From Kribbella aluminosa (GTDB taxonomy: Bacteria > Actinomycetota > Actinomycetes > Propionibacteriales > Kribbellaceae): a DNA stretch of 64,000 nt. A program made the position numbers and the translations under genes. Of this stretch, positions 1-6,947 are shown in pieces. The notes beneath the pieces are model-generated. The model saw only the letters and a program-made list of their open reading frames with translations, did no database searches and was not told the origin of the DNA. The stretch's first letter is position 1. Every line of letters starts with the position of its first letter. The stretch is taken from contig NZ_JAGINT010000002.1 of the NCBI RefSeq assembly GCF_017876295.1, forward strand, positions 124,001 to 188,000. Direction: 5' to 3'.

Positions 1-978
1 CACCAGCTTGGTCGTGGCGGGGCGGCGTTCGGCGTCGTACGCCGTCAATGCTTTGTGCAGGTTGGCGCTGCTGAGGTGCCGGCCCAGCGCGCCGGCGTCC
101 TCGATCGCGGAGCAGGCGCCGCGGCCGAGGTTCGGCGTCATCGCGTGCGCCGCGTCGCCGAGCAGCACCACCCGGCCCTGCGCGAACGGCACCAGCGGCA
201 GCGTCAGGTCGTAGATGTCGTTCTGCAGGATCTTCTCGCTGCCGGCGATCAGCCGCGGGATCGGGTCGTGCCAGCCCTCGAACACGGTCGGCTCGCTCGT
301 CGTCCCGGCCGGCTGGTTCGCGGTCCCGTACCAGTAGAACCGCCCGTCGATCAGCCGCGCGAACCCGAACAGTTGCCCACGGCCCCAGGTCTCCCCGACG
401 CCGTCGTGGAGTTCGACGTCCGCGATCCCGCGGTACGCCGTGAAACCGGAGTACCGAGGTCCGACGTACTGCGGGTACAGGGCGCCGCGTACCACGCTGC
501 GGATCCCGTCCGCGGCGACCAGGAGCTCCGCCCGCAGCTCGCCGTTGACCGTGACCCCCTCGGCATCCTGCTCGACCGCCGTCACGTCGTACCCCGTCCG
601 CACGGTCACCGCGCCCACGTCCATACCAAATGGTTTGGTATGGACCGGGCGGTCGAACTCGGCCGTGATCAGGTCGTGCAGCTGCGCGCGGTGGATCATC
701 ACCGGGATCTCCACGCCCAGCTCGGCGGCGCTCACCACCCAGCGGCCGTCGGGCTTGCGCATCCCGGCCGGCCTGGACGGCACCGACGCCTTCTCGACAC
801 CCTTCACCCCGAGCTCCTCGAGCACGGCGACCGCCGACGGCCAGACCGAGATCCCGGCTCCCACCTCACCCAGCTCCGGAGCGCGTTCCAGCACCGTGAC
901 CTGCCACCCGCACCGTTGCAGCGCGACGGCAGCGGTGACCCCTCCGATACCCGCTCCGACCACGATCGCCGTACTCAT
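1..978 (-). CDS. FAD-dependent aromatic monooxygenase, partial (3' end outside window)
   Basis: Flavoprotein monooxygenase of the PHBH/salicylate hydroxylase type, expected to hydroxylate a small aromatic or related substrate with NAD(P)H and O2 in the cytoplasm. The frame starts at ATG 978 and stays open to base 1, so 326 codons are visible and the C-terminus is missing. The N-terminus has the dinucleotide-binding motif GAGIGGVTAAVAL. A GD motif (VVLLGDAAHAMTPNLGRGA) sits near residue 285 and contacts the FAD ribityl/phosphate. Substrate cannot be told from sequence. It diverges from a TetR gene 53 bp away across a perfect palindrome, so it is probably the regulated target. Family assignment is solid; substrate is unknown. 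Confidence 0.88.
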   Translation of the reverse strand, partial: MSTAIVVGAGIGGVTAAVALQRCGWQVTVLERAPELGEVGAGISVWPSAVAVLEELGVKGVEKASVPSRPAGMRKPDGRWVVSAAELGVEIPVMIHRAQLHDLITAEFDRPVHTKPFGMDVGAVTVRTGYDVTAVEQDAEGVTVNGELRAELLVAADGIRSVVRGALYPQYVGPRYSGFTAYRGIADVELHDGVGETWGRGQLFGFARLIDGRFYWYGTANQPAGTTSEPTVFEGWHDPIPRLIAGSEKILQNDIYDLTLPLVPFAQGRVVLLGDAAHAMTPNLGRGACSAIEDAGALGRHLSSANLHKALTAYDAERRPATTKLV

Positions 979-981
979 GCC

Positions 982-1007
982 CCGGACTCTACATCTGTAG
1001 AGTCCGG
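982..1007. promoter_or_regulatory. Perfect palindromic operator between monooxygenase and TetR gene
   Basis: Two perfect 12-bp arms (CCGGACTCTACA at 982-993 and TGTAGAGTCCGG at 996-1007) flank a 2-bp centre. The site ends 3 bp before the monooxygenase start codon and lies 24 bp before the TetR start, so a bound dimer would block both genes. Palindrome seen directly; TetR binding is inferred. Confidence 0.85.
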
Positions 1008-1031
1008 CTGGGAAGTGCGAGACTGTCCGGC

Positions 1032-1616
1032 GTGACAGGGCCTCGGACAGCGCTACGGGGGGCGGATCGGCAGGATGCGATCGCGGACGCCGCGATTCAT
1101 CTGGTCGCCACCCGGGGGCTGCGCGGGCTCACGCATCGGGCCGTGGACACCGAGGCGGGGCTGCCGCCGGGGTCCACGTCGTACTACCTGCGGACCCGGA
1201 ACGCGCTGCTGACCGCCTGCGTACGGCGGATGCTCGCGCGGGACGTCACCGGGATGCCGCCGCCCGGAGCGGATCCGGTCGAGCTGATGGTCGCGATGAC
1301 AGCCGGGCTCGCACAGAACCGGCCGGACGATCTGGTCGCGCGGTACGAGCTGTCGCTGGAGGCGAGCCGTCAGCCGGAACTGCGGGCCGCGATCGACGAG
1401 GGCGGGCGGCAGCTGCGGTCGATGCTGGCGCAGTTGCTCGACGGGCTCGGCGTACCCGATCCGGAAGGGGCGGCGTGGCCGGTCGCCGCGATGCTCGACG
1501 GGTTGATGTACGACCGGGTCGCGGGAACCGGGGCGACGCTGACGCCGGCGGCGTTCGAGGACGCCGTACGACGGTCCGTGACGGCGCTGCTCGCCGGACT
1601 CAGAGACGGTCCGTGA
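1032..1616 (+). CDS. TetR-family transcriptional regulator
   Basis: A 194-aa one-component repressor. The N-terminal helix-turn-helix (about residues 14-60) reads AIHLVATRGLRGLTHRAVD then GSTSYYLRTRNALL, the usual TetR pattern with the aromatic-rich recognition end. The C-terminal half is the variable ligand and dimer domain. The start is GTG 1032; no convincing Shine-Dalgarno precedes it, so a leaderless mRNA is possible. It diverges from the FAD monooxygenase and very likely represses it and itself through the 982-1007 palindrome. Its 3' end overlaps the convergent membrane gene by 17 bp. Inducer unknown. Confidence 0.88.
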   Translation: MTGPRTALRGADRQDAIADAAIHLVATRGLRGLTHRAVDTEAGLPPGSTSYYLRTRNALLTACVRRMLARDVTGMPPPGADPVELMVAMTAGLAQNRPDDLVARYELSLEASRQPELRAAIDEGGRQLRSMLAQLLDGLGVPDPEGAAWPVAAMLDGLMYDRVAGTGATLTPAAFEDAVRRSVTALLAGLRDGP

Positions 1617-2034
1617 CGGCTACGAACGTGAAGTAGCAGACGCCGAGCAGCATGCCGACGTGGCCGAGCACGGACAGTCCCGCACCGGAACCCCAGGAAT
1701 CACTCTGCGTGTCCTCGGAGTGCTTGCCGCCGCTCGGCAACCAGCGGGTCAGCAGCAACAGTCCGACGACGGTCAGCAACCACCAGCCGGCCAGCATCGC
1801 CAGCGCGATCTCCCGTCGACCGATGACCAGGGCAACGACCCAGCCGACCAGCGTGACGACGCCGACGATCGTGTGCAGCCGCAGCAGGATGGCCGAATAC
1901 CCGTGCCGCCCGGCACCGTGACCGGTGCCGTCGACAACAGTCCCGCCGAGCCGGACGCGCGTGATCAGTACGACGACCGCCCCGAGCGCGGTCAGGAACC
2001 AGGTGACGTTCGACCATTCCACGACCCGATCCAT
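1600..2034 (-). CDS. Small four-helix membrane protein, unknown function
   Basis: A 144-aa protein with four hydrophobic segments (near residues 8-27, 48-70, 73-96 and 112-135) and a Ser/Asp-rich loop (KHSEDTQSDSWGSG) before the last helix. The start was set at ATG 2034 (MDRVVEW), because the upstream extension to 2160 is Arg/Gly-rich low-complexity sequence unlike a signal. I do not recognise the family. The gene converges on the TetR gene with a 17-bp overlap and is separated from the next upstream gene by an imperfect 22-bp inverted repeat. Confidence 0.6.
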   Translation of the reverse strand: MDRVVEWSNVTWFLTALGAVVVLITRVRLGGTVVDGTGHGAGRHGYSAILLRLHTIVGVVTLVGWVVALVIGRREIALAMLAGWWLLTVVGLLLLTRWLPSGGKHSEDTQSDSWGSGAGLSVLGHVGMLLGVCYFTFVAVTDRL

Positions 2035-2081
2035 ACCCCACCCAGCCCCCCGACGAACCCTCCCCCCACCCCTCTCCCGCT

Positions 2082-2144
2082 CAACTTTGAGAACCCACCA
2101 ACCAGGATTCAGCGCCCGGAACGGTTGGTGGGTACACAAAGTTG
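2082..2144. repeat. Imperfect long inverted repeat (element A)
   Basis: Arms of 22 bp at 2082-2103 and 2123-2144 match with two mismatches around a 19-bp spacer. The conserved outer part is CAACTTTG/CAAAGTTG and the inner part ACCCACCAACC/GGTTGGTGGGT. It lies in the 183-bp gap behind the NGT-repeat gene, so it may terminate that operon. A closely similar element occurs inside a coding gene at 47206-47271, suggesting a dispersed repeat family. Confidence 0.7.
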
Positions 2145-2217
2145 CCGCACGACGGGACACCCGGCGGGCCGAGTGTCCGCTCGTGGCGCGCCGGGCTGGT
2201 CTGGTTCGGGCGAGAGT

Positions 2218-2820
2218 TCAGTTCGTCTGCGTCTGACCTTGGGTGCCTTGCTGAGTTCCGTTCCCCGGCACCGTCCCTTGCCCGCTCCCGTTCCCCTGCC
2301 CGGTCCCGTTCCCCTGCCCGGTCCCGTTCCCCTGCCCGGTCCCGTTCTGGCCGGTCCCGTTCTGGCCGGTCCCGTTCTGGCCGGTCCCGTTCTGGCCGGT
2401 GCCGTTCTGGCCGGTGCCGTTCTGGCCGGTGCCGTTCTGGCGGGTGCCGTTGCCATTTCCGAAGCCCTGGCCGTTGCCTGGGAAACCTCCGCGACCACCA
2501 CCAGCCCCACCGAGCTGGCCCTGCTGGTTACTGCTCCCGCCCCACGAGTGCCCGACAGCCATGCCACCCAGGAACGCCAACACCGCAAGAACCGACCCAG
2601 CCCCAGCCAGCATCAAGTTGCTCGGCCGCTTCCGCCCAGCCACCTCCTCAGGCACCCCGGCCTGCTGCCCGGCGCCCAGCTGCTGGCCCGCGCCTGGCTG
2701 GGGTGCTGCGCTCGGGTGCTGGGCCGTGCCTGGTTGGGGTGCTGCGGCTGGGTGGGCCGTGGGTGGCTGGGGTGTTCTGGCTGCCTGGAATTGGGCTTCT
2801 GGGGACTGCTTCATATTCAT
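2218..2820 (-). CDS. Membrane-anchored protein with NGT-repeat extracellular tail
   Basis: A 200-aa protein of unknown family. Residues 1-65 are Ala/Pro/Gln-rich and end in a basic stop-transfer-like stretch (GRKRPSN). One membrane helix follows at about 69-91, and the rest is a Gly/Asn/Gln/Thr-rich tail that should be outside. Residues about 121-185 are tandem repeats: seven QNGTG units then GQGNGT units. Every unit has an Asn-Gly-Thr triplet. The ATG overlaps the stop of the GT39 gene by four bases (ATGA), so it is translationally coupled to a glycosylation operon. It could be the acceptor or a chaperone of that system (inference). Confidence 0.7.
   Translation of the reverse strand: MNMKQSPEAQFQAARTPQPPTAHPAAAPQPGTAQHPSAAPQPGAGQQLGAGQQAGVPEEVAGRKRPSNLMLAGAGSVLAVLAFLGGMAVGHSWGGSSNQQGQLGGAGGGRGGFPGNGQGFGNGNGTRQNGTGQNGTGQNGTGQNGTGQNGTGQNGTGQNGTGQGNGTGQGNGTGQGNGSGQGTVPGNGTQQGTQGQTQTN
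2287..2451 (-). repeat. In-frame tandem repeats (18-bp and 15-bp units)
   Basis: On the coding strand about seven 15-bp units encode QNGTG and three 18-bp units encode GQGNGT. All units are in frame with the 200-aa gene. On the + strand they read as GTTCTGGCCGGTCCC and GTTCCCCTGCCCGGTCCC. Near-identity between units suggests recent expansion and likely copy-number variation between strains. Confidence 0.9.
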
Positions 2821-4898
2821 GCTCCTGTTCCGGTGGAGAGGTCGTAGACGGTGGTGCTGCCGACGGTCTGGGACTTGAAGTTCTGGCTCACCCAGCTGGC
2901 GATCTGGCTCGACGTACCGTCACTTCCACCGCGCCCGCCGAATCCGCCACCGAAGCCGCCACCGCTGCCGATGAAGTAATGGATCTTGCCCTGGGCAACC
3001 AGTTCCTTGAACTCGGACAGTGATGGCGCCGGGTCGGTCCCGTTGAACCCGCCGATCGCCATGATCGGCTCGCCGGACGCGATCTGCACCGGCGCGGCAC
3101 CGTTCGCGGTCACCGCCGCGGCGGCCCACGTGAACCCCTTCGCGCCCTGCTGCAGCAGCGTCACCAGCTCACTCGACACCCCACTGGTCCCGCCACCGCC
3201 AAGGAATCCACCCATCCCGCCGCGCCCGCCAGTCCCGGTCCCGGGCTGCGTCCTACCGGTGCCGGGCTGCGTCGTACCTGTCCCGGGCTGCGTCGTACCC
3301 GTCCCGGGCTGCGTCGTACCGGTGCCGGGCTGCGTCGTACCAGTCTGACCGGGCGGCATCCCGCCGCCCATCCGGCCACCGAATCCACCCCGGAATCCAC
3401 CCATCCCGCCGCCCGCCGGCCCCGCGGACGGCAGTGCCCCGGTGTGCGCCGAGCTGATCGTCGACAGCGAGTACGCCGTCGGCCCGGCCAGCGCACTCAC
3501 GGCGAGCACCGCCGCCGTGAACATCCCGGCCCGCCGAGCCGCCGTACGGTGCAACTTCAACTCCGGCAGCAGCATCAACAGCCCGGCCGCGAGTACGCCG
3601 GCGAACAGCACCGTCCAGCGCAACCACGGCTGCCACGACGGCGTCTGCTTCAGCAGCGCGAAGCTCCACCCGGCCGTCAGCAGGATCCCACCAGCGAGCG
3701 TTACCCGCGGCAACCATTCGGCGCGGCGCTTCCAGAGCACCGACATCGCGGCCGCGATCACCGCCCCGATCGCCGGCGCCAGCGCGATCATGTAGTAACT
3801 GTGGATGATGCCCTGCATGTAGCTGAACACCAGCCCGGTGACAACCAGCCACCCGCCCCACAGCACCGCGAACGCCCGCTTCCGGTCGGTCCGCGGAGCC
3901 TTGCCCGCGGCAACGATCAGTACGACGGTCGCGATCAGCGCCGCCGGCAGCAGCCAGGCGATCTGCGACGCGAACTCACCACCGAACAACCGCTGTACGC
4001 CGGTCGCGCCGCCCCAGCCGGGGTTGCCGACGCCACCGCCGACGGACCCGGTCTCGTTGCCGCTCAACCGGCCGAGACCGTTGTACCCGAGTGTCAGCTC
4101 GAGAATGCTGTTCGTCGACGACCCCCCGATGTACGGCCGCGCCGACGCCGGCAGCAGCTCGACGACAGCGACCCACCACCCGGCGCTGACGATCAACGAC
4201 ACGGTCGCCAGCACGAGATGCAGGAGCCGCTTGCCCAGCGCGGGCTTGCCGGCCAGCAGGTACGCGAGACCAAACGCCGGCAGGATCAGGAACGCCTGCA
4301 GCATCTTGGTCAGGAACCCGAACCCGACCAGCGCACCGGCCAGCATCATCCAGCGCGCCGCGTGCTTGGTCGAGTCGATCGCCCGCGTCACCGCCCACGC
4401 ACCGGCGCAGAGCAGCAGGATCAGCAGCGCGTCCGGGTTGTTGAACCGGAACATCAGCACCGCGACCGGCGTCAGCGCGAGGATCGCCCCGGCGAGCAGG
4501 CCGGCGTTCGCGGAGAACCAGCGCCGGACCGACACGTACACGAACCCGACACTCGCGACGCCCATCAGCGCCTGGGGCACCAGCATGCTCCAGCTGTTGA
4601 AGCCGAAGATCCGCCCGGACAGCCCCATCACCCACAGCGAGCCCGGCGTCTTGTCGACGGTGATGAAGCTCGAGGAGTCGAGCGACCCGAAGAACCACGC
4701 CTTCCAGCTCTTCGACCCGGCCTGCACGGCGGCCGCGTAGTACTCGTTCGCGTAGCCGTTCTTGGACAGACCCCACAGGTACGCGATCGCCGTCAGCGCC
4801 AGCAGGCCGCCGTACAGGATCTTGTCGCGGCTCAGGGTGTACTGCGTACTGATCGCGCGCGGCCGCGTCGCCTCGACGGGGTCAGTCAGCGTGGTCAT
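2817..4898 (-). CDS. GT39/ArnT-PMT-type membrane glycosyltransferase (YkcB-like)
   Basis: A 693-aa polytopic glycosyltransferase that should move a sugar from a polyprenyl-phosphate donor onto an extracytoplasmic acceptor. After a short cytosolic N-terminus come many membrane helices. The first outer loop carries the family residues NEYYAAAVQ and SFITVDKTPGSLWVMG. A glycine-rich linker with five TTQPGTG repeats follows at about residues 510-560, then a soluble C-terminal domain ending SSQIASWVSQNF, as in YkcB proteins. The start was chosen at ATG 4898, where TGATG overlaps the stop of the upstream GT2-GtrA gene. A frame extension to 5150 merely runs antisense-like through that gene. Donor and acceptor are unknown. 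Confidence 0.85.
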   Translation of the reverse strand: MTTLTDPVEATRPRAISTQYTLSRDKILYGGLLALTAIAYLWGLSKNGYANEYYAAAVQAGSKSWKAWFFGSLDSSSFITVDKTPGSLWVMGLSGRIFGFNSWSMLVPQALMGVASVGFVYVSVRRWFSANAGLLAGAILALTPVAVLMFRFNNPDALLILLLCAGAWAVTRAIDSTKHAARWMMLAGALVGFGFLTKMLQAFLILPAFGLAYLLAGKPALGKRLLHLVLATVSLIVSAGWWVAVVELLPASARPYIGGSSTNSILELTLGYNGLGRLSGNETGSVGGGVGNPGWGGATGVQRLFGGEFASQIAWLLPAALIATVVLIVAAGKAPRTDRKRAFAVLWGGWLVVTGLVFSYMQGIIHSYYMIALAPAIGAVIAAAMSVLWKRRAEWLPRVTLAGGILLTAGWSFALLKQTPSWQPWLRWTVLFAGVLAAGLLMLLPELKLHRTAARRAGMFTAAVLAVSALAGPTAYSLSTISSAHTGALPSAGPAGGGMGGFRGGFGGRMGGGMPPGQTGTTQPGTGTTQPGTGTTQPGTGTTQPGTGRTQPGTGTGGRGGMGGFLGGGGTSGVSSELVTLLQQGAKGFTWAAAAVTANGAAPVQIASGEPIMAIGGFNGTDPAPSLSEFKELVAQGKIHYFIGSGGGFGGGFGGRGGSDGTSSQIASWVSQNFKSQTVGSTTVYDLSTGTGA
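3238..3350 (-). repeat. In-frame 21-bp tandem repeats in the GT39 gene
   Basis: About five 21-bp units, each encoding TTQPGTG, form a Thr/Pro/Gly linker between the membrane part and the C-terminal domain of the glycosyltransferase. The unit differs from the NGT repeats of the neighbouring gene, so the two arrays expanded independently. Confidence 0.9.
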
Positions 4899-6130
4899 CA
4901 ATTGCTCCGGGTTTGGTTGAGAACCGGTTGGGGTTCGAGGGCGGGCAAAGTAGGCGCGTCGTCGTCGAACACCCACGTCTGGAAGAGGCTGAACCGGACC
5001 ACGGTCGCGGCCAGGTTCGCGAGGGTCAGCACGGTGATCTCCACCGTCTGGTGCGGCGTGGTGACCGCGGTGTGCAACAGCCACAACGACGCCGCGGTCA
5101 GGCTCCAGCCGATCCCGAACGCCACCAGGCCGCGCAGCTGATGCCGCCACCGGCCTTCGACGCCGCGGACCCCGAAGGTGATCCGCCGGTTCAGCGTGGT
5201 GTTGCCGATCGCGGTGATCAGCAGCGACAGCAGGTTCGCCACCTGGGCCGGCATGCCCTGCCGCAGGATCAGGTAGATCAGCGCGTACGCCGCGGTGCTC
5301 AGTACGCCGATCGCGCAGAACCGCAGCACCCGGGCCGCGAACGCCGTCCGCGGATCGAGGATGCGCGGCCGCCCGTACTTCTGCCGGACCGGCTCCAGGT
5401 CGACACGACCCCGCCCCACATCACGCGTCAGCCGGGCGATCCCCCGCAGGTCCTCGCCCACCGTCTTCGCGATCGCCACCCGGGAGTCCAGGTCGTCGAT
5501 CCAGTCCACCGGTACTTCGTGGATCCGCAGCCCGGCCTTCTCGGCCAGCACCAGCAGCTCGGTGTCGAAGAACCAGCTGGTGTCCTGGACCAGCGGCAAC
5601 AGCTCCCGCGCGACGTCGGCGCGGATCGCCTTGAAGCCGCATTGCGCGTCCGAGAAGTGCGCGCTGAGCGTTGCCCGCAGCAACAGGTTGTACGAGCGCG
5701 AGATGAACTCCCGCTTCGGCCGCCGGACCACCCGGGAGCTCTTCGCCAACCGGGTGCCGATGGCAACGTCACTGTGCCCGGCGAGCAGCGGCGCGACCAG
5801 CGGCAGCAGGGCGTTCAGGTTGGTGGACAGGTCGACGTCCATGTACGCGAGCACCTCGGCGGTGCTCGCGGACCAGACCTGTTTCAGCGCGCGGCCGCGC
5901 CCGGACTGCTCGAGCCGGACGACCCGGACGCCGGGCAGTTCGCTCGCGAGCAGCATGCCGATCTCATATGTCGCGTCCGTACTTCCGTTGTCCGCGATGC
6001 AGACCTCGGCCGGAAACGGGAAGGCGGTGTCGAGGAACTCACGGAGCCGCCTGATGTTCGGGCCGAGGTCGTTTTCCTCGTTCTTGACGGGTACGACGAT
6101 CTCGACCCGAGGCTGACCTGGAATCTCCAT
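4898..6130 (-). CDS. Polyprenyl-phosphate glycosyltransferase with C-terminal GtrA domain (YkcC-like)
   Basis: A 410-aa two-domain protein. Residues about 8-240 are a family 2 glycosyltransferase of the DPM1/GtrB type, with the start VEIVVPVKNEENDL, the CIADNGSTD segment and the DxD-like motif YMDVDLSTN. It would charge undecaprenyl phosphate with a sugar from a nucleotide donor on the inner face. Residues about 265-390 are four membrane helices matching GtrA-type flippase domains (LRFCAIGVLSTAAY, NRRITFG). It is the first gene of the cassette and is coupled by TGATG to the GT39 gene. Donor synthesis, flipping and transfer are therefore all encoded together. Confidence 0.87.
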   Translation of the reverse strand: MEIPGQPRVEIVVPVKNEENDLGPNIRRLREFLDTAFPFPAEVCIADNGSTDATYEIGMLLASELPGVRVVRLEQSGRGRALKQVWSASTAEVLAYMDVDLSTNLNALLPLVAPLLAGHSDVAIGTRLAKSSRVVRRPKREFISRSYNLLLRATLSAHFSDAQCGFKAIRADVARELLPLVQDTSWFFDTELLVLAEKAGLRIHEVPVDWIDDLDSRVAIAKTVGEDLRGIARLTRDVGRGRVDLEPVRQKYGRPRILDPRTAFAARVLRFCAIGVLSTAAYALIYLILRQGMPAQVANLLSLLITAIGNTTLNRRITFGVRGVEGRWRHQLRGLVAFGIGWSLTAASLWLLHTAVTTPHQTVEITVLTLANLAATVVRFSLFQTWVFDDDAPTLPALEPQPVLNQTRSN

Positions 6131-6157
6131 GTCACCGATGCTGTCCGGTGAACCTGA

Positions 6158-6180
6158 GCCAGCCCCTGCGTGTGGCTGGC
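6158..6180 (-). terminator. Candidate hairpin terminator
   Basis: Perfect 7-bp arms GCCAGCC/GGCTGGC with a 9-base loop lie 14 bp behind the stop of the membrane pair (minus strand). There is no U-tract, as is usual in high-GC actinobacteria. Confidence 0.5.
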
Positions 6181-6193
6181 AGTTTCCTGGCAG

Positions 6194-6586
6194 TTACCGG
6201 GTGCGACGAAGCCAGAGCAGGCCGAGCACGGGCAGCACCAGCGGCACGAACCCGTACCCCTGACCGAAGTGCGACCACACAGTCGCGTCCGGGAAGTCGT
6301 CCGGTACGGCGCAGCTGAACGCGCCGACCCCGACCACCCCGACGAGCTCGACCGCGATCGCCGCCGTCGCGACCTTGCGGGACACCGTCGTCGCCTTGGC
6401 CAGCGCGAACGTCGCCGCGCAGTAGATGACCGCGGCAACGGCCGACAACAGGTACGCGATCGGGGCGTCGCCGAACTTGGTCGCGATCTGTACGCCGGCC
6501 CGCGCGGTCGCGGCCAGCGCGAAGATGCCGTACACCGCGATCAGGATCCGCCCGGGCCCGTGCCTGGTGGCCGCCGGATCGCTCAT
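6194..6586 (-). CDS. Small membrane protein of a two-gene pair
   Basis: A 130-aa protein with four predicted membrane helices (near residues 14-30, 42-62, 72-92 and 110-125) and no recognisable catalytic motif. The start at ATG 6586 (MSDPAATRHG) was chosen because it follows the stop of the upstream membrane gene by one base. The longer frame to 6658 would overlap that gene. The two proteins have similar size and topology and probably act together, perhaps as a heteromer. Function unknown. Confidence 0.65.
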   Translation of the reverse strand: MSDPAATRHGPGRILIAVYGIFALAATARAGVQIATKFGDAPIAYLLSAVAAVIYCAATFALAKATTVSRKVATAAIAVELVGVVGVGAFSCAVPDDFPDATVWSHFGQGYGFVPLVLPVLGLLWLRRTR

Positions 6587-6587
6587 C

Positions 6588-6944
6588 TCAGGCCGTCCAC
6601 ACGTCGTGCAGCCGGAGCTCGAGGATCGGTATGACGACGCAGGCGATCGCCAGCGCACCGGCGCCCCAGCGGCTGCTCTCGGCCAGCGCCCAGAACGCGC
6701 CGATCGGCAGGATGAGCAGCGACCCGATCAGGTACCCGATGAAGAACGGCCCGGACACGTCGCGATGGGTACCGCTGAACTGCACGATCCCGACGACCAG
6801 CTGCGCGAGCAGCCCGACCTCGACGACGCCGAGAACCCCAAGCACCGGCCAGTCGATCCGCTTGTTCCGCGCGGCCAGCACGACGGCGTACACCATCGCT
6901 GCCAGCGACAAGGCGACGAGAATCCAGGTGAGCGGTGCGAACAC
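6588..6944 (-). CDS. Small membrane protein, partner of the following gene
   Basis: A 118-aa protein with four hydrophobic helices beginning at the N-terminus (LTWILVALSLAAMVYAVV) and a short acidic or polar C-terminus (LELRLHDVWTA). It lies three bases behind purB on the same strand and one base before the next membrane gene, so the three are probably one transcript. No family was recognised; the pairing of two small four-helix proteins is the only functional clue. Confidence 0.65.
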   Translation of the reverse strand: MFAPLTWILVALSLAAMVYAVVLAARNKRIDWPVLGVLGVVEVGLLAQLVVGIVQFSGTHRDVSGPFFIGYLIGSLLILPIGAFWALAESSRWGAGALAIACVVIPILELRLHDVWTA

Positions 6945-6947
6945 GGA

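Noticed and set aside
2287..2451. Tandem repeats considered as a CRISPR or minisatellite outside genes
   Set aside because: Units are multiples of three and in frame with a protein of clear topology.
3444..5141. Long + strand frame opposite the GT39 gene
   Set aside because: Low-complexity Arg/Gln/His-rich translation, no helices or motifs, while the minus strand encodes a clear membrane enzyme.
4899..5150. N-terminal extension of the GT39 protein
   Set aside because: It overlaps the GT2-GtrA gene; the TGATG coupling at 4898 and the translated MTTLTDP start are far better.
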